From: Chlamydiae bacterium Ga0074140
Lineage (GTDB): Bacteria > Chlamydiota > Chlamydiia > Chlamydiales > Rhabdochlamydiaceae
DNA length: 64,000 bases
NCBI GenBank assembly: GCA_001464115.1
Contig: LNES01000006.1
Coordinates: 434,001 to 498,000 of the forward strand
Direction: 5' to 3'
This document shows positions 8,164 through 16,308 of this stretch, one piece after another; positions within the stretch are counted from its first letter, which is position 1, and every line of letters starts with the position of its first letter. The notes beneath the pieces are model-generated. The model saw nothing but the letters and a program-made list of their open reading frames with translations, ran no database searches and was not told the origin of the DNA. A program made the position numbers and the translations under genes.

Positions 8164-9431
8164 TGATCTGCCCTTAGAAACTCTGTCATATGCTCTTTAA
8201 ATTTATTCTGCACAGAAGGAAGTGGGATTTTCGCACTAATTTCTTGGCAGAAGGCGCTGACGAGCAGGCGCTGAGCCTCCTCTTCACAAATCCCGCGGGT
8301 CTTTAGATAAAATAGGGCATTCGCATCGAGCTGACCAACTGTTGCACCATGAGACGCTTTCACATCATCTGCGAAAATCTGAAGGTTGGGTTTGCAAAAG
8401 GCCTGTGCTCTCTCTCCTAAAATGAGATTGTTGCTCAGCTGATATGCTTCAGTTTTTTGCGCTGCTTGGGCAACGTGAATCTTCCCTTCAAAGCTTGCCT
8501 GGCTTCTTTCACTCACGATCCCCTTAAAATGCTGCCTAGAGCGTGTGTGAGGAGCCTGGTGGTCCATGAGCACATGAACATGCTGACTAAACTCTCTACG
8601 AAGCAGCCATGCTCCACTGAGAGTCGCTTCTGCATCTTCTCCGTTTAACGAAATAGAATAACTCTGACGATGAGTCTCTCCACCGGTACTCAAGCTAAAA
8701 CCTCTGAATTGAGAGCGGGCTTTTTGCGTTACACGAAGAGCTTCAAAAACCGGTACGCTTCTCTCTTCAAAGAGCAGGCTTGTTTGTTCACCTATTGCCC
8801 CCTCCTCGAGATGAAGATCGACAACGCTATTGATCCACCCATCGGCTAAGAGATGAAACGTTGAAAAAAGAGCCGCCTGAGACTCTTTCCCTAAAAAAAG
8901 CTGTATGCGTGGAGCCGCCAATGTCCCCTGTTGGGTAAGAAAGTGCAAACATTGTACAGGTGTGGCGAGCTTTGTCTTGGGTGGAATATAGGCAAAAATC
9001 CCGCCACCAGCGAGAGAGAGGTTGAGTAGTGCGAAGGGATCACTCTCGCGTTGAATAGTCCCATTCAGTCTTGCCTGCAAAAATGTTCCGTAGGTATGAA
9101 CTGCTTTTCCAAGAGGCAGAATGATCATCTTCTCAGGTAACTTGGAAAGTTCGGAGACAAAAACTCCATTCACAAAGACTAGATAAGCATCTTTACATTC
9201 GGGTAAAAGGTGCGAAGCGATCTCCTCTTTTGAAGGCACGGGGGCTAGTGCAGCGGGCTTATAAATGCCTGCATAGAGCTTTTCGACAGGAACGTATTGG
9301 AAATCTCCCTGTTTTTTTTGCGGAAGACCCTGCACAAGGAGTTTCTGCCACGCCTCGCTTCTCAAATGTTGAAGACGCTCTTCAGAGCCTGTTACAAACT
9401 CCGCTAGATCCTCTAAAAATGCCTGGCTCAC
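8160..9431 (-). CDS. sufD: Fe-S cluster assembly scaffold subunit SufD
   Basis: A 423-aa SufBD-family protein. The N terminus is a divergent helical region, and the core is the beta-helix typical of the family, with HLLADGWINSVVDLHLEEGA and, near the C terminus, the conserved DVKASHGATVGQLD segment (about residues 352-366) followed by the LKTRGICEEEAQRLLVSAF helix. It forms the SufBC2D complex with its neighbours. It is coupled to sufC (1-nt overlap) and to sufS (4-nt overlap). Confidence 0.94.
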   Translation of the reverse strand: MSQAFLEDLAEFVTGSEERLQHLRSEAWQKLLVQGLPQKKQGDFQYVPVEKLYAGIYKPAALAPVPSKEEIASHLLPECKDAYLVFVNGVFVSELSKLPEKMIILPLGKAVHTYGTFLQARLNGTIQRESDPFALLNLSLAGGGIFAYIPPKTKLATPVQCLHFLTQQGTLAAPRIQLFLGKESQAALFSTFHLLADGWINSVVDLHLEEGAIGEQTSLLFEERSVPVFEALRVTQKARSQFRGFSLSTGGETHRQSYSISLNGEDAEATLSGAWLLRREFSQHVHVLMDHQAPHTRSRQHFKGIVSERSQASFEGKIHVAQAAQKTEAYQLSNNLILGERAQAFCKPNLQIFADDVKASHGATVGQLDANALFYLKTRGICEEEAQRLLVSAFCQEISAKIPLPSVQNKFKEHMTEFLRADQ

Positions 9432-10165
9432 TACTTGTACCCCTTCTTTTCGAGTTCGAGGGCGAGCTCTACAGATCCTGAGCGTACAATGCGTCCATCG
9501 ATCATCACATGGACGACATGAGGGCGGATATACTCGAGAAGTCTATGGTAGTGGGTGATAAGAAGTAGAGAACGCTGCGGATTCATGAGTACTTTCACGC
9601 CGCAAGCGACAATGCGCATCGCATCGATATCTAGTCCAGAGTCGGTCTCATCGAGGATGGCAAGATGAGGTTCGAGAAGAGACATCTGCAGAATCTCATT
9701 TCTCTTCTTCTCGCCTCCTGAAAAGCCCTCGTTTAAAAACCTCTCGGTAAATTCGCTCTTCATTTCGAGAAGCGCCATTTTCTCAGCGAGTTTTTGCTGA
9801 AACTCCTCTTTCGAGGGAAGTGGCTCGTTGCGAGCTTTACAAAGCGCACATTTTGCAGCGTACAAAAATTCGGCATTGCTCACGCCCGGAATTTCGAGTG
9901 GGTATTGAAAACTCATAAAAAGACCGAGATGCGCCCGTTCTTCAGGTGCCATTTCTAAAATATTCACACCATTGAAGAGCACTTCTCCGCCCGTAATCTC
10001 ATATGAAGGATCGCCGGCTAAAATTTTCGCAAGGGTCGATTTACCCGCTCCATTGGGCCCCATAATCGCGTGGATCTCTCCAGGGCGAATGAGAAGATTT
10101 AAGCCGCGAAGAACAGGCTTTTCTTCGATGGTGGCAGTGAGATCTATGATTTCTAGCATGGACAT
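9431..10165 (-). CDS. sufC: Fe-S cluster assembly ATPase SufC
   Basis: A 244-aa soluble ABC-type ATPase of the SufBCD complex. The Walker A motif is GPNGAGKST (about residues 36-44). The Q-loop is in MSFQYP, the signature is SGGEKKR (about 149-155), Walker B is LAILDETDSGLD, and the H-loop is in LLITHYHRLL. No membrane domain is associated, as expected for SufC. It begins 5 nt after the sufB stop. Confidence 0.97.
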   Translation of the reverse strand: MSMLEIIDLTATIEEKPVLRGLNLLIRPGEIHAIMGPNGAGKSTLAKILAGDPSYEITGGEVLFNGVNILEMAPEERAHLGLFMSFQYPLEIPGVSNAEFLYAAKCALCKARNEPLPSKEEFQQKLAEKMALLEMKSEFTERFLNEGFSGGEKKRNEILQMSLLEPHLAILDETDSGLDIDAMRIVACGVKVLMNPQRSLLLITHYHRLLEYIRPHVVHVMIDGRIVRSGSVELALELEKKGYK

Positions 10166-10169
10166 TGTT

Positions 10170-11615
10170 TTAACCTACGGAGTTTTCTAGCTTTAAGGTG
10201 AGCAGCTTTTCCGCTTCGACGGCAAATTCCATCGGAAGCTCCTGGATGACGCGTTTGCAGAATCCGCTGACGATCATACTGATCGCATCTTCTCGAGAGA
10301 TGCCGCGCGACTGCAGATAAAAAAGCTGATCTTCATTCATTTTTGAGGTGGACGCCTCGTGCTCTAGCTGCGCCCCACGATTGGATGATTCGATAACAGG
10401 GAAAGTATTGGCCGAACACTCTGCCCCTACGAGCATCGAATCGCACTGGGTGTAGTTGCGCGCGCCTTTTGCACGCGGAGCGATCTTAACTAGGCCACGA
10501 TAGGTGTTGTGCGACTGATCTGCAGAGATTCCTTTCGAAACGATCGTTGAACGCGTATTTTTTCCGAGATGGATCATCTTCGTTCCCGTATCTGCCTGCA
10601 TCTTACCCGTCGTGAGTGCAACAGAGTAGAATTCACCTACAGACTCATCTCCTTGTAGGATACAACTCGGGTATTTCCAGGTGATCGCCGCCCCCGCTTC
10701 AACCTGAGTCCAGGAGATTTTTGAACGGAATCCAGCACATCTTCCGCGCTTAGTCACAAAATTGAAGATGCCGCCCTTTCCTGTCTTTGGATCTCCAGAA
10801 TACCAGTTCTGCACGGTGGAGTATTTAATCTCCGCCCGGTCGAGCGCAATCAGCTCCACGACAGCAGCGTGCAATTGATTATTGTCATAAGCTGGTGCTG
10901 TGCATCCTTCGAGGTAGCTAACGGAAGATCCCTCCTCAGCAATGATCAATGTGCGCTCAAACTGTCCCGACTCTTTATCGTTGATACGGAAATAGGTCGA
11001 GAGCTCCATCGGACAGCGAACACCTTTTGGAATATAGACGAAAGAACCATCCGAAAAGACTGCGGAGTTGAGCGCTGCAAAAAAATTGTCGCCGATGGGA
11101 ACGACACTTCCTAAATATTTCTCGATTAGCTCAGGATATTCGTGCACCGCCTCGGAAATCGGACAGAGAACGACCCCCGCTTCTTTGAGCTTCTTCTGAA
11201 AAGTTGTCCCTAGAGAAACAGAATCAAAAACTAGATCGACTGCGACGTTGGAAAGACGCTTCTGCTCTTCAAGAGGAATACCCAATTTTTCAAATGTCTT
11301 GAGAAGCTCTGGATCGACCTGATCCAAACTATTTAACTTCTGCTTCTTCTTCGGGGCAGAGTAGTAGGTGATTGCTTGGTAGTCGATGGGTGGATAAGAG
11401 AGGTTTGCCCAATGAGGCTCTTTCATCTCTTTCCATCTGCGGAATGCTTCCAGACGAAAATCGAGGAGAAATGCAGGCTCCCCTTTTTTTGCAGAGATGG
11501 CGCGGACAGTCTCTTCGTTCAACCCTTTAGGTAAGCTCTCTGTCTCGATATCCGTGACAAAGCCGTACTTATATTCCGCACGTTCTTGAAGAATTTCCTT
11601 GGTAGACATAGCCAT
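10170..11615 (-). CDS. sufB: Fe-S cluster assembly scaffold SufB
   Basis: A 481-aa SufB, the scaffold on which the cluster is built. Hallmarks are the N-terminal YKYGF..DIE segment, [21 protein letters not shown], and the C-terminal [20 protein letters not shown] region. The last carries the invariant cysteine, followed by the conserved helix with [19 protein letters not shown]. First gene of a minus-strand sufBCDS operon. The start could be ATG at 11615 or the in-frame ATG at 11609. A TATAAT box (complement of 11618-11623) sits directly upstream, which would favour a leaderless start at 11609. Confidence 0.95.
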   Translation of the reverse strand: MAMSTKEILQERAEYKYGFVTDIETESLPKGLNEETVRAISAKKGEPAFLLDFRLEAFRRWKEMKEPHWANLSYPPIDYQAITYYSAPKKKQKLNSLDQVDPELLKTFEKLGIPLEEQKRLSNVAVDLVFDSVSLGTTFQKKLKEAGVVLCPISEAVHEYPELIEKYLGSVVPIGDNFFAALNSAVFSDGSFVYIPKGVRCPMELSTYFRINDKESGQFERTLIIAEEGSSVSYLEGCTAPAYDNNQLHAAVVELIALDRAEIKYSTVQNWYSGDPKTGKGGIFNFVTKRGRCAGFRSKISWTQVEAGAAITWKYPSCILQGDESVGEFYSVALTTGKMQADTGTKMIHLGKNTRSTIVSKGISADQSHNTYRGLVKIAPRAKGARNYTQCDSMLVGAECSANTFPVIESSNRGAQLEHEASTSKMNEDQLFYLQSRGISREDAISMIVSGFCKRVIQELPMEFAVEAEKLLTLKLENSVG

Positions 11616-11718
11616 CCATTATAAAGCATTCCCCAATTGGCAGATAGTAGACTCTCCCTTGTTATTAAAAATTTTATAACTGGAGAGGGGTAAATGTAAT
11701 TTAAGTGGTCGTAAGAGA

Positions 11719-12348
11719 ATAGACGTGCGGGAACACGGCATTTCATGTCCGTGTTCCCTGCCGCCCTCTTGCGCCTCATCTTGCTTTGAAAAATCCCGTC
11801 CTCGGAGGCGGGGTGTGCAAAGCACTACCCCGCACGCCTTCGGCTCTCCTGCGGTGGGATTTTTCTGTGCAATCTGAGTCGTTGGGCTGCTCCCGCGCTC
11901 ACTTCCCCAACCCTCTGGGTTGGGTCCCCTCCTCGCGTCGTCTCGCAGTATCAGGTGACCTTGTTGCGTAAATCTGAAGTCTATTTGAGCGAGCGTAAGG
12001 CGAGCTCTTTGGAGTGCGGTGCTCTGCACCGCCTTGGATTTGGTACAAGTAAGGCGGCGCAAAGCGCCGCACTCCAAGGAGCGCTTCGCGCTCAAAGAAT
12101 TACGCAACAAAGTCGTATCAGGTAAAGATTTCCGAAAGCGACTTAGAGGTCTTAACTTGGTACTGGAGCAAAGCTGGAAGAGGCTCCACGACGAAGGAGT
12201 GGAGAGGGAAGCGCAGGAGAGCGTAGCGTGCGGGGTAGTGCTTCGCACACCCCGCCGACTAGGAGTTGATTTATCGAAGCAGATTAAAGCTCAACGGGGG
12301 TCGCGGGGGACAGGGACACGATAGTGCTCTGTCACCCGACATGTCTAT
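11719..12348. repeat. Composite palindromic repeat, copy B (between sufB and kdsB)
   Basis: A 630-bp element occupying most of the 11616-12369 gap. Ends ATAGACGTGCGGGAACA and CCCGACATGTCTAT are inverted relative to each other. The left terminal hairpin (about 11729-11758) is GGGAACACGG...CCGTGTTCCC. The left arm matches copy C. The right arm (GCAAAGCTGGAAGAGGCTCC..., about 12167-12290) matches copy D. Between them lies a nested palindrome with arms TTGTTGCGTAA/TTACGCAACAA and GGAGTGCGG/CCGCACTCC, absent from the other copies and related to the element at 6785-6923. No credible gene is present. Confidence 0.85.
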
Positions 12349-12369
12349 CTTCCGACTAAATTTTCAATT

Positions 12370-13113
12370 TTAGTTATTTAATTTGAATGCGGTTAATTTG
12401 GTGGTGGCGAGGGAGAGGTGTTCGGGGAGATCGATGCCGAAGGGCTCTTCGAGGGTCTCGTGGACGCGAACGCGGAGGCCATGATGGAGGAAGCGGAGCT
12501 GCTCGAGCTGCTCGGCTATTTCTAGAGGCGAGGGAGTGAGAGTTGCGAGCTTTTGGAGAGCAGTTTCTGCAAAGGCGTAGATGCCAATGTGCTTAAAAAA
12601 GTCGGGAGAAATGTTCGCATCTCTGATGTAAGGAATTGGCTGTCGAGAAAAGTAGAGCGCAAACCCCTCGGCATTTGACACAACTTTGCAGATGTGTGGC
12701 GAGGCGATCTGGTGAGGATCGGTGATCTTCTTCTTCAGAGTCCAAACGTCGGCTCCATCGCTTTTCCAGGATTGGAGAAGATCGGTGAGTGCTTGGGGAT
12801 TCAAAAAGGGCTCATCTCCCTGCCAATTTACCCAGACGTCCGCATGCAGGTCTCCGTTTTGTCGGAGTTCGATCAAGCGATCTGTGCCTGAAGCGCAATC
12901 GGGAGAGGTCATGCGGTACTTTCCGCCAAACTTTTCCACGACAGAAGCGATCTCTTCAGAATCGGTGGCAATGACGACCTGGTCGAATAGAGAAACACGG
13001 TTCGCGGCTTCCCACGTCCACTGAAGAAGAGGCTTGCCCAAAAGAGGGGCAAGCATCTTCTTCGGAAAGCGGGTCGAATTGAGCCTCGCGGGGATTACAC
13101 AGATGATGGACAT
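12370..13113 (-). CDS. kdsB: 3-deoxy-manno-octulosonate cytidylyltransferase KdsB
   Basis: A 247-aa CMP-Kdo synthetase, which activates Kdo with CTP for lipopolysaccharide inner-core synthesis. Signatures are the N-terminal IPARLNSTRFPKKML nucleotide-binding loop, ATDSEEIA, the SGTDR motif, VNWQGDEPF (metal-binding region) and YFSRQPIPYIR. The length is that of E. coli KdsB. It overlaps the 3' end of rfbB by 19 nt in another frame, making it the last gene of an rfbC-rfbD-rfbB-kdsB unit and linking Kdo activation with rhamnose-type sugar synthesis. Confidence 0.95.
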   Translation of the reverse strand: MSIICVIPARLNSTRFPKKMLAPLLGKPLLQWTWEAANRVSLFDQVVIATDSEEIASVVEKFGGKYRMTSPDCASGTDRLIELRQNGDLHADVWVNWQGDEPFLNPQALTDLLQSWKSDGADVWTLKKKITDPHQIASPHICKVVSNAEGFALYFSRQPIPYIRDANISPDFFKHIGIYAFAETALQKLATLTPSPLEIAEQLEQLRFLHHGLRVRVHETLEEPFGIDLPEHLSLATTKLTAFKLNN

Positions 13114-14087
13114 ATTAGATAATAACTCACAGTTTTTTTCAGCCCTTCAGCGAGAGTATGGCGCGGCGACCAGCCCAGCTCTCGGCGAATCTTCGAACAA
13201 TCAAGCCCATAGCGGAAATCATGGCCAGGACGATCTTCAACAAAGGTGATCAGCTGGCGCAGCGTTTCGGGATTTTCTTCACACTGCCGCGCTACTTCAT
13301 CAATAATCAGGTGGAGCATGTCGAAGTTTTTCTTCTCGCAGCTTCCTCCGATGTTGTACATCTCTCCGATTTTTCCATCGTTTAAAATTTTCCAAACAGC
13401 TTCTGCATGATCTTCGACAAAGAGCCAGTCGCGTACATTCTCACCCGTACCATACAAAGGAAGCGGCTGCATCGTAAGGCACGCGTTGATCATACGTGGG
13501 ACAAACTTCTCGGGGTATTGATGGGGTCCATAGTTATTGCTGCTGTGAGAAAGTGTGACCGAGAGCCCGTAGGTGTGGGCAAAGCTTAGAACAAAATGAT
13601 CCGCGGCGGCTTTTGAAGCGGCATAGGGAGAATTGGGAAGATAGGGAGACTCCTCTGTAAAAATCCCTGTCTCTCCGAGAGAACCGAAGACCTCATCGGT
13701 AGAGATCTGATGGAAATGGAGATGGGGTATTTTTCTTACCACCTGCAGCAGTGCAAAGGTTCCACAGACGTTGGTTTCCAAAAAGGCGTGAGGACCCGCA
13801 ATGCTCCGATCCACATGCGTCTCCGCGGCAAAATGCACAATTGTGTCGATCTCCTCCTCGCGGCAAATCTTCTCCACAAGTTTTTCATCGCGGATATCTC
13901 CTTGGACAAGAAGATAACGAGCATCGTCCGCGTAGGCTTCGAGATTAGCGGGGTTCCCGGCATAGGTAAGAAGATCCAGATTCACAACACGTTCGCAAAG
14001 AGAGTCTTTCAGCAATAGTCGGATAAACGCAGAGCCCATAAAGCCGGCACCTCCGGTTACCAGCAACCGTTTTTTAAGATAGCGCAT
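13095..14087 (-). CDS. rfbB: dTDP-glucose 4,6-dehydratase
   Basis: A 330-aa extended short-chain dehydrogenase converting dTDP-glucose to dTDP-4-keto-6-deoxyglucose. The NAD-binding motif is GGAGFMGS (about residues 12-19), the acid/base motif STDEVFGSLG carries the Asp-Glu pair typical of RfbB, and YxxxK is YAASKAA. SNNYGPHQYPEKFVPR is the substrate-binding signature. It overlaps rfbD by 14 nt and kdsB by 19 nt. The thymidylyltransferase RfbA is not in the window. Confidence 0.95.
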   Translation of the reverse strand: MRYLKKRLLVTGGAGFMGSAFIRLLLKDSLCERVVNLDLLTYAGNPANLEAYADDARYLLVQGDIRDEKLVEKICREEEIDTIVHFAAETHVDRSIAGPHAFLETNVCGTFALLQVVRKIPHLHFHQISTDEVFGSLGETGIFTEESPYLPNSPYAASKAAADHFVLSFAHTYGLSVTLSHSSNNYGPHQYPEKFVPRMINACLTMQPLPLYGTGENVRDWLFVEDHAEAVWKILNDGKIGEMYNIGGSCEKKNFDMLHLIIDEVARQCEENPETLRQLITFVEDRPGHDFRYGLDCSKIRRELGWSPRHTLAEGLKKTVSYYLICPSSV

Positions 14088-14922
14088 CTAGATACTCCTC
14101 AAAAGCTGGCTCCCAACTGCGGATTGGGAGCTGCTTTTCAATTTTGTCTGTTGCGAGCACGGACATATCTGGACGAGCCGCGGGCGCGATGAAATCTGAT
14201 GCCAGCGCAGGCAAAATCTGCTCTGTCTTCACCGAGATCCCCTTTTTCTTCGCGGCCTCATCGATTGCGCGGGCGATCTCATAACGCGAGAGAGCTCCTT
14301 GATTAGCGAAGTGAAAAACACCTTCTGCGGATAAAAGGGAGAGAATGGCTTCTGCAAGATCCTTCGCAGAGGTAATTCTTCCCCGCTGGTCGGTCGCGGC
14401 GCGTACAATCTTTTCGGTTTTTAGTACATGGAGAAGCGAAGAGACAAAGTTTTTTCCTCCCTCGCCAAAAAGCCATGAAGTGCGTATCACGCAGGCCTGT
14501 GGAAGCATTGCCGTCACGCGTTTTTCTCCTTCCCATTTACTCATACCATACACGCTCAACGGGTGCGCAACATCTTCCTCCTGGTAGGGGGTCCTACTCT
14601 TTCCATCAAAGACATAGTTGGTTGAGAGATGGATAAGTCTCGAGGAAAAGTCGCGCGCGACCCGCGCTAAGTTTTCAGCGCCGTGGGCATTTACAGCAAA
14701 TGCTCTTTCTTTCTCTTTTTCTGCGAGATCGACGGCTGTGTAGGCTGCGCAATTGATGATGTGTGTCGGTCGCTCTCGCTCGACGAAATTCAGGATAGCT
14801 TCTGAGCTGATGATATCGACTTGCGAGCTACTGGTTGCAACAAAGGGTATTTTGCGCTTTTCACAAAGTGTAAGAAGAGCTGAGCCGAGAAGTCCGCGTT
14901 TTCCTACAATCCAGATTTTCAT
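14074..14922 (-). CDS. rfbD: dTDP-4-dehydrorhamnose reductase
   Basis: A 282-aa RmlD-type NAD(P)-dependent reductase, the last step of dTDP-L-rhamnose synthesis. It begins MKIWIVGKRGLLGSAL with the GxxGxxG nucleotide fold, followed by INCAAYTAVDLAEKE, the catalytic YGMSKWEGE and STNYVFDGKS, all family hallmarks. An upstream in-frame ATG (14991) would add 23 residues. I prefer 14922 because it forms an ATGA overlap with the rfbC stop, has GAGG upstream, and starts at the conserved fold. Confidence 0.94.
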   Translation of the reverse strand: MKIWIVGKRGLLGSALLTLCEKRKIPFVATSSSQVDIISSEAILNFVERERPTHIINCAAYTAVDLAEKEKERAFAVNAHGAENLARVARDFSSRLIHLSTNYVFDGKSRTPYQEEDVAHPLSVYGMSKWEGEKRVTAMLPQACVIRTSWLFGEGGKNFVSSLLHVLKTEKIVRAATDQRGRITSAKDLAEAILSLLSAEGVFHFANQGALSRYEIARAIDEAAKKKGISVKTEQILPALASDFIAPAARPDMSVLATDKIEKQLPIRSWEPAFEEYLDALS

Positions 14923-15470
14923 CGGAGAGCCTCGTTGAAACTGGGAGCCTGACGATCTCTCTCGGAAAGGAGAGGAGCGCCGACTGGCCACTTGATACCG
15001 ACAGAAGGGTCATTGTAGAGAAACGTTTTCTCCTCTTTAGGATCGTAGATAGTGCTGACCTTATAAAGGACGTGCGCCTCTTCGCTCACGACACAGAACC
15101 CATGTGCAAACCCCACAGGAATAAAAAGTTGTTCGTGCGTGTCGCCGTCGAGATAAACACCTTCCCATTTTCCAAAAGTGGGTAAGCTCTTTCGAATATC
15201 GACAACGACATCAAAAATCCTCCCTGTGATGACGGTAATGAGCTTCGCCTGCCCAGGAAAGTTTTGGAAGTGCATGCCTCGAATTGTCCCCTTTTTGGAG
15301 AAAGAGTGGTTGACCTGAACAAAACGCTCCTCAATGCCCAACTCCTGATAAGCAGGCTGCCTGTAACACTCCAAAAAGAACCCCCTTTCATCGTTAAAAA
15401 TGCAGGGCCGGATCCGTTTGGGGCCGGGAAGTTGAAGCGAAATAATTTCTAGTTGTTTGTTGTTGCTCAT
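14919..15470 (-). CDS. rfbC: dTDP-4-dehydrorhamnose 3,5-epimerase
   Basis: A 183-aa cupin-fold epimerase of dTDP-rhamnose synthesis. Diagnostic segments are DERGFFLECY, VQVNHSFSKKGTIRGMHFQ (with the catalytic His), VDIRKSLPTFGKW, and FIPVGFAHGFCV. The order C-D-B is the reverse of the textbook operon. First gene of the minus-strand unit, diverging from the VIT/CCC1 gene with about 50 nt between starts, so both promoters must lie in or over the other gene's 5' region. Confidence 0.95.
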   Translation of the reverse strand: MSNNKQLEIISLQLPGPKRIRPCIFNDERGFFLECYRQPAYQELGIEERFVQVNHSFSKKGTIRGMHFQNFPGQAKLITVITGRIFDVVVDIRKSLPTFGKWEGVYLDGDTHEQLFIPVGFAHGFCVVSEEAHVLYKVSTIYDPKEEKTFLYNDPSVGIKWPVGAPLLSERDRQAPSFNEALR

Positions 15471-15519
15471 ATCAATTCATCTGAAATTTACTCTATGGAC
15501 TCAATATTACGAAATACAT

Positions 15520-16308
15520 ATGTATGACCTTAAGATGTACAGAGAAAAACCCCAATTAAAACAGCTCCGCGCAACACATACCCGAGAAGCCATCCGCAAC
15601 CGGCTTCAAAAAGGGCCCGAGCACAGCTACCTCAAAGATTTTATTTACGGAGCGATCGATGGAACAGTCACCACCTTCGCCGTAGTAGCTGGGGTGGCAG
15701 GGGCTCATCTCTCTCCTGGAATCGTGATTATTCTTGGGCTTGCAAACCTTCTTGGCGATGGGTTTAGTATGGCCGCCAGTAACTACCTGGGCACCACTGC
15801 GGAAAAGCAGCAAAAAGAGCTGGCAAGAGCCGAAGAGGAGAAGCATATCTCCCTTATTCCTGAAGGGGAGCGAGAGGAGATCCGTCAGATTTTTGCAAAC
15901 AAAGGCTTCAGGGGCGAGGACCTAGAACGGATCGTCACCGTCGTAACATCGGATGTAAAACTGTGGACCGATACAATGCTAAAGGAGGAGCTGGGGTTTC
16001 CCCTCGAAAACGTTTCCGCATTTAGAGCAGCTTTTTCGACATTTATTGCATTTCTCATAATCGGTTTTCTGCCAATTCTATCTTTCATTGTGAAGTTCCT
16101 CCTTCCAAATTCAACCTTTGATCCATTTTTATGGAGCAGCGGAATCACCGGGCTTACCTTTTTTCTCGTGGGAGCGTTCAAGAGTCGGTTTGTTGGGAAA
16201 AATTGGTATAGTTCTGGACTAGAAACCTTTCTGGTTGGAGGGGCCGCTGCCGCTCTCGCCTATTTCATCGGCTATTTCTTGGCGCAATTGGCAACCATAG
16301 GCGGTTGA
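15520..16308 (+). CDS. VIT1/CCC1-family iron/manganese transporter
   Basis: A membrane protein of about 262 aa with the family signature YLKDFIYGAIDGTVTTFAVVAGVAGA in the first helix. GLANLLGDGFSMAASNYLGT follows in the second, then the cytoplasmic charged metal-binding domain (about residues 85-160, many E/K) and three more helices. Plant and yeast homologues move Fe2+ or Mn2+ into vacuoles; bacterial members are thought to export the metal. I start at ATG 15520 rather than the in-frame ATG at 15457, which lies inside rfbC. Its 3' end overlaps the convergent P-type ATPase gene by 44 nt. Confidence 0.88.
   Translation: MYDLKMYREKPQLKQLRATHTREAIRNRLQKGPEHSYLKDFIYGAIDGTVTTFAVVAGVAGAHLSPGIVIILGLANLLGDGFSMAASNYLGTTAEKQQKELARAEEEKHISLIPEGEREEIRQIFANKGFRGEDLERIVTVVTSDVKLWTDTMLKEELGFPLENVSAFRAAFSTFIAFLIIGFLPILSFIVKFLLPNSTFDPFLWSSGITGLTFFLVGAFKSRFVGKNWYSSGLETFLVGGAAAALAYFIGYFLAQLATIGG

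Noticed and set aside
11619..12324. 209-aa minus and 101-aa plus frames in copy B
   Set aside because: Entirely within a repeat, with low-complexity S/R-rich translation and no start signal.
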